A DNA stretch of 64,000 nt from Alisma plantago-aquatica (GCA_963693085.1 OY856412.1:1056876244-1056940243); one strand, 5' to 3'; shown: positions 47,062-59,825, counted from the stretch's first letter. The notes: generated from the sequence alone by a model not told the origin. Program-made: numbers and translations.

Positions 47062-50000
47062 TCCTTCCCCTCTTATAAGAATTTTGCCCTCAAAATTCCA
47101 TCAAGCAAGCAAACAAACAGGATAAGCATTTCTTCTGTCCATCAGGGCTCCCATGTGGCTTCACCCTTTCCATGGTGCTTCCCAAGAACCTTTATCATCA
47201 CATATTCTTCCATCTGAGTTCTTTCTTACCTTGGTATAGCATACCCTCATAGGTGACTCAGGACATTTCAGCCTCTCATAAAGCTAAATAGATCCAGGGA
47301 TCAGCACATGGCTTGGGTACCTCACATAGTGCTCTAGATTGGACTCATGGAACACATTACACATCATGTTATCCTGAGGGGTAAACCTAAATAAAACTAT
47401 CTCCACCAATCCATCTCAAATGGACCCATATATCGGGGACTCAGCTTTCTCAGTTGTAGCTTAGAGGGGTCAGATTTTCACATCACATATTCTCCCATAG
47501 TGAACTACATGTCAGTCTGATTTGCATCATCTCATGACTCATGTCACCACTGAGCTCTCTCTCGGCCATTGCATGATCAAAGCGACATCATCTACACACA
47601 CTATGGTTCTTTTCTGACCTTCACGGGGCCTCTTTCACCAACATCATCTTAATGAAGTGGTGACCAACACAACCTCTCTATAAGACTTCTTTCATCCTAA
47701 TAAAGGCTATGGTGGTTAACATCACATCTTAAAAACGGTCTCTATGTATCACTCTGAATGAGCACACATGCTCTCATCAGACCCTCTAGTCTGGATCATA
47801 TTGTCCATTAGTATGGGGTGATAAACTGTACTATCATCGAGTTCTGCATGTTTCTACTTCCACCTCATAGAAGTGAACCCTTAGGTCATACCCAAGAACT
47901 TTTGAACTCGCATCATGGTGTAGTTGAACCATCTTTCTTTCTTAAGTAGTTCAACCGAATATGTCTTGTGACAGTACTCTTTCTTTCTCATGTCATCTAG
48001 GTAAGGCAATCTACCATAACCCATATTGCATCTTGACCTTCTTAATCAAGGGGAGACTTACCACTATCCATAGTGGATGAACTTCCATTCCCTCTCGGGA
48101 ACTCTTTATACTTTATATCCATGTACTGGGTTACTGGTGTTCATCCTTCACCTCCTAGCTTGCATGGCCACATGCTACATGAAACTTCACATCAAGCAGC
48201 CAAAGTGCTACTTTCACTTACTATCTTTGTAGTATCACGGTGTTTGGTGATCTTAAAACCATGTTCTCTGATATGTCATGATTCCTCAAGATCGATACCT
48301 CGGAAACCCTAAACCACTCTCATCAGGGCTTCATCACTTTCCTTTCCAAAGAAGTACATCTGAGGTTCTACAACCATCCTTTCATCATATCATGTACTAG
48401 ACTGGCTAACCCATCAATCATTTACTTAATTAACCGTTATTGATATATCTGGGTATTGGCCAAACTTATCCATTTTGCTTAACTTAAGGTTAGCCTAGCA
48501 ACCTCAACTTTTTCTAGCTTCCAGCTAAACTAGGCAGCTATATCTCAACCAGAGCCTTAATTACCCCTTCTTATCCTTAGGTGTTAGGTAATGTTGAAGA
48601 CATACACCTCCATGTATTCTACTTATCATCTCATCTCTAAGTTTGTCTTCGTCAAGAAACTCTGAGCTCCTCTTCATGGTGATCAAACTCAACCTAGCAT
48701 ATCTTGCAAATTCCAGATAGCTCATGGTATCACATCCTCACAAGATGATCTCCTTAATACTCTTAGTGTTTGTAAACCATCCATGTATCATTCGCTCCAT
48801 AAGGGTATGTTATCATCTCTATCCTTATACATTGTAGCAATGTTCCAACTCACATCATCTTTTATCCTTGGTGTATGGCATGCGTATTGTCCTATCTCTC
48901 ACTCCCATAACAAGAGGAAATAAGCATTTGGCTGCAGTCCAAATATAGAGTTCTTCCTGTTCCAAGAGTAGAGATGGTACATCCCACCTTTCCAGTACAC
49001 TTTCAAATCCTAGTTGAAACGTGCCACATATGTCTCTACAAACATCACGATATCAAAAATTACTTCCATGGAAAATTGATCTAGAACCTTCTCGGGTCAC
49101 CACACAATCCTTGGTCATCTCCTCTAGGTCTATAGGGTGTCGGCACTTTTGGGGTCATCCCTTTTCCCTTATGCATCCAGAGAGTGCCCTACTCATCTGC
49201 CCTTTGGGTCCCATGAGTTCATGAAGGTGATCAATCTCCTAACCCATGGCCCTCAAACAATGATAGTTGTTACCTCCCGACCCTATGGTCATGTGCAACT
49301 AGGGAATTAGGCAACTCCTACTTCCATCGGTCTTATCCCCACCTGACCCTAGGATAGACTTAGGATTCTATTATAGTACATGTCTAGCTTAGAACCTTAC
49401 CCAAGCCTTCATCATCTCTCTCTGCATTCATGATTGACTTTCATCCCTTCATAGGGGTCATGGCAACCTGCCTACCTTGGTCAGGCCCCATACCGGTTAC
49501 CTCCATGGTAACACATCCACATGCACTTAGAGATGGTTATCTATGGGTCTATAGGTTCATTCTCATACCATGTACTTTTCACTTAGCTTTCTCAAGATCC
49601 CATGAAACCTCTTTAGGTTACCTCAACACCAACAAAACTGGTATACACCCTACCAAAGGGTCCCTCTCCCAGGATGGGAGGAAACTACAACTCTTGACAA
49701 TAAGGTCACAATCGTCCTTATGTTTAGGGTCTGCATCCACATGAGCATGCTTAATCCAGCAACTACTAAGGCACAAGCGTACCTACTAAACCATGCTAGG
49801 TCACACTTTTTCTCATCCTCAACATTAGACCAACTTAGTTGTGAGGGGTTCATCACACATACCCTTAACTTAAGGGGTTTCTTTCTCCTCTACACATGCT
49901 CAAAGCTATAGAGACTCAAATCTTATCATGAGCATCAGGTACACTACTTCCCCCCTTAGGCCTAGAAATCCTAGGTCCACCTTTGGGTGTCCAACTACAT

Positions 50001-51439
50001 GCTCAACCTCTTAACCACGAATCAAGCATGACCAAGGTATGTCATCCTTTCATTCAAGCAACACCTCAGAGTTGAGTCCTCTTCCAGGACAACCAACTAG
50101 GTACAAGGCTTCACAACTTGCTACTTCATCCTCTTCAAGTCTAAGAAACTCTTATACCTATCTCAGGAGGTAAACACATATACCATAGGCACAGAGGTAC
50201 CAGCAGACTCATCCTCTCTCTAGGGTTTGGTTCCTCTCATGGCAACCAAGACATCATTAGCCTCCAAGGGTCAAGCATACGGCAACCACTGTCATCCACT
50301 TAGGTCGCATCATCCTCAACTCCCACTGTTCCTCAAGTTTTGGGGTTTTAGGCTTCCAACCTTCTTGCCTGAGGTATGCTCTCTCTCTAGAGCTAATCCT
50401 ACAACCATCCTCTCTATAAGAGGTCCTTTCTTCATGAAGGATCAAGCTCATAAGCATGCCCCTACCAGAATGAAGCCTATACTCGAACTTATGTTTACTC
50501 AAGATTATCCATAACCCCTTATGCTTAACTCATAAGCCATCCATCATGATCCCTTGTCTAGGGTTTCATTCAACTGTCAACACTAATGATGCACTCCGGG
50601 TGCAAGCTATATCCTACTTGCAACATCCCAAAAGGTTTCTATAGGTTCTTCTCTAACCTCATCCATGAAGGAGCTATCCTTCGCTCAAACAAGCACGACC
50701 CTTCCCAGGGTTGGGTTTCCAAAGGTACTAGGGCATCTAACCTCTCATGGCTCGTATGGCATCCCAAGGTGTGTCCATCTAAACACTCGGTCAACCATGA
50801 CATCTAACTCATCATGTCATCTCTCTATCTCGTACCTTCACTTAGGGTTAGGGTTAACATCATCCTCAGAGGATGTGCTTGGTCTCTACTTTTAATGGAG
50901 ATCTCTACCTCCAAGATTAACTCTCTCTACTCATCCTCCTGTCGAGGAGGTCTAGCCTCAGGTTTTCTTCTGAGGGGCAATGACAACTCATGTCATACGA
51001 CCTAAGCATGTATCTATTCTGTAGTTTGCGCTTAATCTATTAAGCTTATGTCCATGACATCTTATTTACATGCTTTTCATTAATTTGGTGGAGGATTCCT
51101 TAGACCTTATTAACCTTACCCATACCTCAAGAGGGTAAGGAGAAGAGAGAAAACCCTAATCCTTAAGGTCCTTAACATAATTTGAGTTGAGAAGGGATGA
51201 ACAAGATGAGAGAGTCCTAAAGGTATCTTATTTTGAATCATACCCTAAGACTTTGGCCAGGCAGTCACACGGATCCGGGAGTCCTCGTATTCCGACTAGC
51301 GGTGCGGAGGAAAAATATTGCCAGCCCCCGGTCGTGATCCTTTTCTAGACACCTCTGTCTTTCGGATAATCCTCTAATATCTCCCTTGGGTTCTATAGAA
51401 TTTGTAAAATTTAATAATTATTAAATATTAATTGAGGAA
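47062..51439 (-). mobile_element. Interior of family L copy C, essentially non-coding
   Basis: Reverse complement of the interiors of copies A and B: polypurine tract at 47062-47076, decayed chromodomain end next to it, then about 4 kb full of stops. Frames on + (for example 48073-48312, 49430-49744, 50227-50514) are on the antisense strand and carry no motif. Confidence 0.8.
47118..47343 (-). pseudogene. Decayed integrase C-terminus and chromodomain (family L copy C)
   Basis: On minus SNLEHYVRYPSHVL, then after a diverged middle EEYVMIKVLGKHH and GEATWEP, just before the polypurine tract. The GEATWE piece is better kept here than in copies A and B, and supports the chromodomain reading. Stops and indels break it. 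Confidence 0.65.
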
Positions 51440-51458
51440 CCTATGCTCTGATACCAAA
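51440..51458 (-). other. Primer-binding site of copy C (Met-tRNA type)
   Basis: On minus TTTGGTATCAGAGCATAGG directly follows the 5' LTR. It contains the full TGGTATCAGAGC. Confidence 0.92.
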
Positions 51459-54400
51459 TGTAACAACCCCGTCTCCCGGTAACCCCCACTTAAGGGAGAC
51501 CAAGAGATCAGAGTCGTTATCTAATAACCCGGATCAAAGGTTCGACCAATAATCAATAATAATTCTGAAATTCTACTACAAAACTAAAATACTGGTATAA
51601 AATAAAAACTTTACTTACCTTCTAAAAGTTGGGATTTCTAAACTTGTACGTTATTTCTCATTTAGTTCCACGTATGCCACTTTACTGTTTGTTCTTTTCA
51701 TTTGTACCTAAAACGTCGACAAACAAAACATCGGTCAGCAAGAAGCTGGTATGTGGGGGAAACAATAATTGTGCAACTATGTTAACAATGTAGTCAACCA
51801 AATATCATTTAACATCCAAAATTACATTTTAAGCAATACTACTCAATCCTTGCATATCCCCTATCTCTCTACCATCCCTACAGTGGACATGGATACTACC
51901 TCTCTCATATGGTAGATCCTTACCCTAATGGCCCTACCACACAGGTAGCCATTTCCTAGGTTTATAGAGTCACATGGCCCTACCCAAAGGTATCCCAATC
52001 CCTGACTCATGATGACTTGATGGTCCTACCCCATTGGTAGCCATGTACTAAGTCATTCAATGACATGATGGGCCTACCCCATTTGTAGCCATGTACTAGG
52101 TCAATCCATTAGGCTACAGAGGGGACTAGGATCTGAGCTAGTAGGCACATCTCTTATGTGATAGTCTTATTCACATTATAATTTGCATGAATTAAATGCA
52201 ACCAACAGTTTAATTCAAGTCATCGATAAAACCTCGAAAATCCTCGAGAAACTAATTCGGGATATTCATAGGCATAACCACATACCTGTCAAGTTGATGT
52301 GAGACAGAAATAATCTAATCAATCAATGGGCAAGCAAGCATTCAATAAGATCCTGAAACAATTATACAATTTCCTTTTATTACCCTGTCATTAAGATCTA
52401 TTAAATCTAGCTCGCTTCCTAGGGTTTCTAGTCCATTTTTAGGGTTTCCATTGTAGTTAGGGTTTCCCTTCATCTTTTACTATTTCAATCCCTAATTTAA
52501 CGCAATTGATCACCAACCCTAATAATTTCAACATCTAATCCTCAGTTTCGGATTAAAGGCATAATTAACCATTAATTAATCTCATTAAGCCTCTTTTACA
52601 TTAAAGCTACTATTTTCATCCTTTTAATATATAACAAGATCCTTATGCTCCTTTATCATCAATTCAAAGTTCATTATGATTGAATTCACATACGAACTCT
52701 ATTTGTCATTAATTCCATCTTGATTCATTCAAAAACCCTAATTTCTATATTAAGGTTATTTATCCACGATTTAGGAACTTTAATGCTCGAAATAGGTTAT
52801 AACCGTGAAAACTCAGTTCTATACATGAAATCAAATAATTAAAGCCATTAGTAGTCCTAATTACCAACATTAGGGTTTCAAGGCCCATTAAAGTATTATT
52901 CATGCAGATGAAACTCGAAATTAAACTAATTATATGCAAAGTTCATCCTTTTTATTCCTAATGTGCCCTTTCATCATTAACAGGTTAATACCAACTCTAA
53001 TCATCCATTAAACCCTTATAAATGTATTATTCATCTCAAAATAGGGTTCTTTAAACATTAACACATTAACATTGACATCTTCCGTTATTTTTCGAACTAG
53101 AAGTGAAACTAGTCTCTACTAGTAATTTTATTGAATTCCTCGTGTTTTTCTGAGCAAGATTTATGTATTATATGTCCCCAACCGAGCTACCATTAAATAG
53201 TTATGAATTTAATGAAATTCACTTACTCTGGACCAATCGGAGAGCGCCACGTCGCCTCCTTTACCATGCAATGCTCTTGCGATTGATTTTGGAAACATTT
53301 CGAAAGGTCGATTTTGCCAAAAAGGGCAGAGTCGACCAGTTTCTTTAGCCCACGGGGGTAGAAACGTCCAACGCACTCCAGGTTTTCTTCAACCTCGGGA
53401 AACCTAGTCTTAGCGTCGAACTACAGCAAGATGTGGCTGCCCTTCACCACTCCTGGCCTAGGTGGCCACCGGGGATGTTTCCCCTACCTCCGTCTGCCCT
53501 CCGCGCTCAGCTGGGTGCCTCAGTTTGCAGCCATGGCGGCCAGTTTGTCTTGGACACGTCTGCTATGCGCGGCTTCCATAGCAGCAGTGCGACGGCTACT
53601 GCGATCAGCCTAGGGAAGGGCCACGATGGCGAAGCCCCTCCCCAAACTCGTGGGCATCCACCCTCCATCCCTACTACACACGATCACTCATTGCGCATGA
53701 GATAGAGTCGTCTTCACAGGTTAGGGTTTGAATGTGGAAGAACAAGAAGAGGAAGAAGAGATACGTGTGAGATCTCTTTTTGCGACTCGAACCAGAAGGC
53801 CAACCCCTTATATAGGGGAGGGTTTTCGCACCCCAAGATGTGCATCTACCAAGATGCAAGATCTTGTCCCAATACGAATCGAATTCCTTCTTTAAAAGTA
53901 AGCTTTCTCTCTCTTCTTTACCCTTTGGATATCCCCTATTATATGGATATTAGAAATTCGAAATTCCTCTTTTGTTTTCTTTATACTTGCCCCTTTTTAG
54001 TTCATTGGCCTTGAAATTATATCCTCCTCAAATAGGAAATATTCCTATTTAATAAAACCACATAATTCCATTAATTATGTGTTCCCATTATCCTTTTATT
54101 TTGCAATTTTGGTATTTTCTCTTTCTTTCCTCTTTATTGGGACTCCTTTTATCATAAGGAATCCTTGGGATACGAAATTCCACCAAGGATAACTTAATTA
54201 TACCTCTTTTTACTTATTTTCCACATTTCATCAATGTTTTCAATTTCTTTATTAACAAGAAAATACTCATTTGCTCTTTTCTTTTCTTATTGTATTCTTT
54301 ATGCAATTTTTGGACTCCTTGGAATCCAAGGAACTCAAGAGGCACGAAATCCATCCTTGTATTGCATTTTGTTGCCTTCTAGAGGTTTCCACACCTTTCT

Positions 54401-54607
54401 TTTCTCAAAAACTCAATTATTCATTTATTAATTGAATTTCCTTGTTATTGGGCCCAATATCCAATAAAGCCCACAACACAATCATCAAGGCTATTGTAAA
54501 CGAAATCCATTTATTCACAAAAAATTGTATCATTATTTGTCCACTTATCTTTAATGTGAGAAATTACATTTCTCATCCAAAGGAACCCAAAAATTGGGGT
54601 TGTAACA
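51459..54607 (-). mobile_element. 5' LTR of copy C
   Basis: On minus it starts TGTTACAACCCC (54607) and ends GGTTGTTACA (51459). It carries palindrome 54317-54331, TATA box 53807-53814, a GC-rich leader (about 53370-53690) and AAACCCTAA-type words (about 52400-52900). Confidence 0.92.
53807..53814 (-). promoter_or_regulatory. LTR TATA box, family L copy C (right LTR)
   Basis: On minus 'ccctatataaggggttgg'. As the 5' LTR on this strand it would drive the element's own transcript. Confidence 0.7.
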
Positions 54608-57600
54608 CATGGCATATAGCCATACTCGGAGCCACGGGCCAGTTCACCGTGCTCATTACTGAGTCTACGACCACTATCGTACTCATTCCAGGATATGGCA
54701 TATAGCCAATCCACAAGATTGTGGATGTAAGGGGATCAGCTCACATATGGTCGTCCAAGCGCACGCCCCCGCATATTCAAAAATAGGCACTCCAGGTTAT
54801 CTCGTGGGAAAAACCCATTTCACCATTTCAGCAAATCATGACGCTGATGGATCTATGGTCAGGGCAACTACATTTTATGGTTTCTAATGGTATATTAAGT
54901 GCATTACAGTATTATTTTAGCATCAAACAAGTTATAAGCATTAATCTTAAACAAATGCTACAAAGAAAGGTGCAATACATCTATCAAGTACTTTTCTAAT
55001 CTTTAGAACACATTTAGATACATGACACTCAGGATCTCAGTCCCTTATCACATCACTGGGAATTCTCATCCCTTCACGTCATCATCATCATGATTACTGG
55101 ATCTGGTTATTCAAACCCTTAGATCACCACATAGCATTGTTACTTCTATAACATGTAACTATTACCTCTAGGTCCTCATACCATGGTATTCATCTCACTT
55201 GTTATACAAGTATTCCGCATAGAACCATTATACTATATTGTACAGATATTTTAACATGGCTCACAAGGCTCTTTTAAATCTGTAACATACACAACATCAT
55301 AGCTCATTCCGGGCTATGCTCGTCATCTCATGTTTCTTGAAGTTTGCACTTCATGGTAGAAACTCTAGTAGTACATGACATTATTATGCCATTCAAGGGA
55401 AATACATCCTACCTGTTATTAAGGTTAGGATTATCTACATCATCACCATGTGATATAAGAAAGTACATCCTTCCCATTATTAGGGTTAGGATTTCTCCAT
55501 CTTAATCAATTAGGGTTGTAAGAATATACCATCACCCTTCATTAGGGTTGGGTTTTCTTCTTATTAACAATTAAGTGATTCAAGATCATAATATCTAGAA
55601 TCAAACCCTAATTCATACTCCACTCATCTTAGGAGTATCAATGCATGCTTATCAACATGTTTATCACACATGTAAAAGTCTCTCTCTTATCCTTATTAGG
55701 ATATTGATTGCATCAAACTTTTGGTTCAATCCTCCTCTTGAGGAACATTAGTTCATCATTAACAAATCTCATCATCTTTTATATTGCAATTAACACAACA
55801 CACAACATATGTCACTCAATCAATTACATATGATTGAAGTGTCCCTACCATATCTGGTATCAAGATGTGTGTATATTATCATATTATTCTTTAAGATACA
55901 TTCTTTATTTCATGTCGTGTATCCATATCGGGCATCTGGTATAACCACATCACCATGTCATGTTTTAGGGTGTATCCCCTAACATCATATCGTGTACCCA
56001 TATCAGATTGACAATCACTTAGTTCTTATCATCTCAAGTTAGCTTCATATAGGGTATGACTTAGGTTCTTGACCCCATATCGGGCATAATCTATATGCAT
56101 GGTTCCATATCATGCACAAATGCACCATATCGGGCATAGAGTGTATGCCTCATCATATATTGTTTAAGTGGTATATACAAGAAAGCATATTGGTTTCCTA
56201 TCTAGGATTATCATATCAGGTCTCCTTGTTGGATAACATATTGGGTTACCATGATAGGTATACCCTTAGCCTCATAACCTATTTATGCCTTCAAGGATCA
56301 TCCCTATCATATAGTTACATAACAAGCTAGGTGTCTAGTTGAATTCTCTTACCATAATCCATTACACAAAGGATATGGTATATCGGATTTCAATCCATCA
56401 TCTAGGGTTTTCCACCATATTGGGTAGAATGGGTCATATGATGCATGAGGTATGAATTGGACCTCATATCATTCACAAGGTAGAAGTAGGTGCTATTCCT
56501 ATCATCTAAGGAATATCAATCATATCGTCCATGTGGTATCACTCACCACTTATATCAGTTTACTCATCACCTTGGGTTTCCAACTCTATATTGTTTAGAG
56601 TGTTCACTATCTCCATATCGTGTAATAGGTATAGACTTAGACTTGTATCATGTATAATGTGTAAGTGGGTATCTCCCATATCATTCATAAGACCTAGCTC
56701 ATATCATGTATGAGCTATCATCTATCTCCATATCGGGTTAACCCCCATCTCGGGTTTTATATCGAGTTTAAGGTATTTCACCCATGTCAGGTTATACCAT
56801 GTATTTGACTCCATGTCTTATATTGTGAACAAGTGTATTCTTAACAAGATATCATGTACAAGATGTGTACTTCATGATCATATTGTGCAAGAGGTGCTTT
56901 CTTGTCTCACTCATATCGGGTTACTAAAAATTAGGGTTTAGCATATCTATTTTTAGAAGTGTATACTTGACACTATATCGTGCATGGAGTCTTTGCTTGA
57001 CTTCCTATCATGCAAAAGGTGTATGGTTAACACCATATCATGTTCAAGGTGTGAACTTAATCTCCATATCGTGCAAGGAGATATAAACTTTTAAACATAT
57101 CGTGCTAGTGTTGTATGTACATAACCATATCGGGTTAGAGGTACTTGTTTGTGTGCTTGAACCTGATATCACTTTATAAGGTGATATCATCTTCTTCAAG
57201 ATCTAGACCTTCATTGTAACTGTTATAGTACATGGACAGTAGGTCTAAGCAACTACTAGAACTCATAGATTCATCAAATATTCAAGAAAATCTCAGAATT
57301 AAAAGTAGATCATCAAGTATAGCAAGATAGGTGGTGAATAATAACATAGTTGGGTTCAAGTTATATAACCCGCCTTATGAACAACTTCAAATCTCCAAGA
57401 TCCAAAGCTTTACGTTCATATGGTTGAAGATGAGCTTATCCAAGGTCCAAGGCTCGTTCAAAACTCCTCCATATATAAGTAATCACCATAGTTAAGAACT
57501 TGGTGAAGAAGGAAAGAGAGGAATATCCATAACCCGAAATCCTTCTTCAACCAAGGTTGAAGATGACCAAAGTCTTACCTTAAGCTTGGTTCTCAAGCTC

Positions 57601-58618
57601 CCCTTTCTCCTTGAGATACTTTTCATGATTTCTAAGAGGCTATGCATGATATATCCAAGGTGGAGGGTTGTGGGGTTTGTAAACTTCCATAAGTAGGTGG
57701 AAGGTGAAGTATATATACTTGGGTTCATGAGATAAAGTGTATAAGAGGTGTCTTCACCTCATGCTACTAGATTACATGTGGCCATACATGGTTAACACGT
57801 GTCCATACATGCACACAAATATATCTTGCCATGAAAGAGTCTTGAAATTAATCTAGAGACAATATCTCAGCCATTCCTTATCTTGTTGGATAAATTATCT
57901 CATGTTTATCTTATCAATAAAGCAAACTGATATGCAAGGAGCTTGCAACTCATCATGGACCACCCTATTGAGGTTCTTTGCCCGTAATGACCTTTTCCAA
58001 GACTCAACAAACTTATAGGAGACTCCTTCTATGGATCCTTGGTTGATAGGGATCCTATATCAAGTCTTCAACTTGATACAACACATATAAGGCTTCACCT
58101 TCAATTCTTTCTTGGTCTTTTCATCACCAAGAGTATCATCATTCAAAGATGATTCAAACATAGTGTCTCCTTCTTTATATTTCCTATAAAAGATACATAG
58201 AGGTAGTAGGGACACTCTAGAGGTGGTAATTTGCATTTCTACCCTATATTTTAGGTAAATTACAAATTGTACCAAAATTGGTGCAGAATAGTGCTAGCAT
58301 TGTTCAAACAAGTTATAACTTGGGATTTAGGCTTTCCACAAGCCACCACTTAGCATCATTATCTCTCTTATGATACTAAAACACTTAGAAAACATTCAAC
58401 ATGTGATGTATTGCAATGTAACCCCTCATCTTGGGCAAATTGCACTTTTCACTCAGACTATCATATGATGCACAAATAGTTTGCAATTAAGCTCAAACTT
58501 GAAAATAAAATTCACGTGAAGCCTTAAATACTTTCTAAAATATTATAACAAGTTTTTAAGTAACTTACTTAAGCAAAACTTATAGGGTTAAGCGATAACC
58601 TAGGTCAGGGGTTTTACA
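54608..58618 (-). mobile_element. 5' LTR of the 5.1 kb-LTR element, second piece
   Basis: It opens with the right CATGG duplication (54608-54612) and then matches 25340-29395, including the ATATCGGG word array (55840-57190), TATA box (57709-57718) and the LTR start at 58618. A gap at about 55220 (relative to 25940-26020) shows one deletion. Confidence 0.9.
55840..57190. repeat. CATATCGGGCAT-type array, copy in the right LTR
   Basis: Same word array as 26640-27960. Individual words differ between the two LTRs mainly as CG versus TG or CA (for example ATATCGTG versus ATATCATG), so the CpG in the word is what decays. Confidence 0.75.
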
Positions 58619-58623
58619 ACTTA
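58619..58623 (+). repeat. Target-site duplication ACTTA, right copy
   Basis: Partner of 24256-24260; the copia LTR resumes after it. Confidence 0.92.
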
Positions 58624-59644
58624 CCTATCCAAGACCGAGTCTTCAACCTCACCAAGGACTTAACCCACTTTTGCAAGGAGTCTTCTTCTTTCACCAAGGT
58701 CTTACCCACTCTTACAACAAGTCTTCTACCTTGAAGGAATTACCCACTCTTCTTAGATCTTATACCTTTTACTTCACCTTTGCCAAGGAGAAGCTTTCAC
58801 TGAGGGACTCCTTCCCTTCTTCTTCTTCACCACTCTTAGCCAATAGAGTGAATCTTCATCTTCATGGTAGAAATGAGAGATTGGGAGGTGGAGGAAGTGA
58901 GACCCTCACAATATATACATGTAGTACTAGATCTCCTACAAATCTCCTACTCACTCTAATGGATGTAGTAAGTGATTAAACTTGAGAGTGGAAGGAGGCT
59001 CTTTGAGGCACTCAACTATAATATAGGGACCTTTATAGTGTTTTGCTTACCATGGGATGAAGCTCAAGGGGTCCTATCTATAGTTGGGGGTGCCTACTAG
59101 ATAGTAGTAACAGTTAAGGACAAATTCTAGTCATTTAGGGTGTTGCAACAGATCTATTTTTTACTTTTGCAACAGTCCAACGGCTAGAAACACTTTTTCT
59201 GCACATTCCGTACAGTGCATTTGGTCGACTTTACTTTTGGGAAACTCAACCGATAGAACTATGCGACAAAACAAATTTGAAGTGTCAGTCGAGTTTATCC
59301 TAGATGAAACTTGAACGATGGATTAAATTTAGTTTTCCTGTGTAGGGTGTCGGCCGAGTTTGTCTTGGGGAAAACTCGATTGAACCTGGCAGTTCCCAAG
59401 ATTTATCAAGGGTGTTGGTCAAGTTCATTAGAGATGAAACTCGACCAACAACACTCCATGTAATGGATTTTGGAAAGTGCCATAAAAGTGCTTAAATATT
59501 TGATTTAAGTGCTCCTAGTTTTTTCTTAGCTTAATTACAAGTCATACAATCATTACACCTGATTTACAAAATGATTCTAATGGATTTGAAGCCTTTTCCA
59601 CAAAAGTGCACTTGTATTGATTTTTACTTGTCTTTTATCCAACA
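58624..59644 (-). mobile_element. 5' LTR of the copia element, second piece
   Basis: Continues 24260 without loss. It carries a TATA box (59073-59082 on minus) and three decayed GTCGAGTTT-type hairpins. On minus it starts at 59644 with TGTTGGATAAAAGAC; the left LTR has lost about a dozen bases just after its TTGG. Confidence 0.82.
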
Positions 59645-59817
59645 TAGGATGCACAAGTTAGGTCATTTGGAGTGCCTCTATACCTATTCTAAAATCACTC
59701 AAGTAGAATCAATAGACACAAATAAGTGGAATGGTTATTCATAATCAAAATAAGAGTTTAGTTAATTTAGACCTTCAGTCAACATTGACTTTGAGTCAAC
59801 AGCCCCTAGTACCACTT

Positions 59818-59825
59818 TATTTATA
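59818..59825 (-). promoter_or_regulatory. Probable TATA box (TATAAATA on minus)
   Basis: On minus 'cctataaataaagtgg' lies about 100 bases downstream of the first hairpin of this LTR. Confidence 0.5.

Larger units (their letters stand above)
43877..54607 (-). mobile_element. Family L copy C: complete LARD-like gypsy element
   Basis: 10,731 bp flanked by CATGG. LTRs are 43877-47061 and 51459-54607, the interior 47062-51458. It is inserted inside the right LTR of the 5.1 kb-LTR element in the same orientation. All end signals are present: a TGTTACAACC start on minus, polypurine tract, Met-tRNA primer-binding site. No intact protein frame. Confidence 0.94.
24261..58618 (-). mobile_element. Chromovirus-related element with 5.1 kb LTRs and short interior (TR-GAG-like)
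   Basis: A complete insertion flanked by ACTTA. LTRs are 24261-29395 (5135 bp) and 42794-58618; the latter is 5089 bp after removing copy C and its extra TSD. The interior is only about 2.9 kb once copy B is removed. It holds a Met-tRNA primer-binding site, a decayed gag with a CCHC knuckle, about 1.9 kb without recognisable pol, and a polypurine tract. Long LTRs around a gag-only interior resemble TR-GAG elements, though deletion of pol from a normal chromovirus is equally possible. The LTR ends are related to the LTR at 13565-18295. Confidence 0.88.
18942..59644 (-). mobile_element. SIRE-like Ty1/copia element, gag only, split by a nested insertion
   Basis: Net length is about 6.3 kb once 24261-58618 and one TSD copy are removed. 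LTRs are at 18942-20314 and at 23887-24260 joined to 58624-59644 (about 1.37 and 1.39 kb). Read on the minus strand they start near TGTTGG and end CCCAACA, next to a Met-tRNA primer-binding site. The interior holds gag with a zinc knuckle, a Ser/Glu-rich linker and a coiled-coil stretch, but no protease, integrase or RT. No clear TSD is seen at the outer ends (tcccc at 18937-18941 versus tagga at 59645-59649), so one end may have been rearranged. The LTRs differ at roughly one site in eight by eye over their first 200 bases, so it is old. Confidence 0.8.

Noticed and set aside
18942..59644. TSD for the outer copia element
   Set aside because: Flanks read tcccc (left) and tagga (right). No duplication can be claimed, so its ends are placed by LTR homology only.
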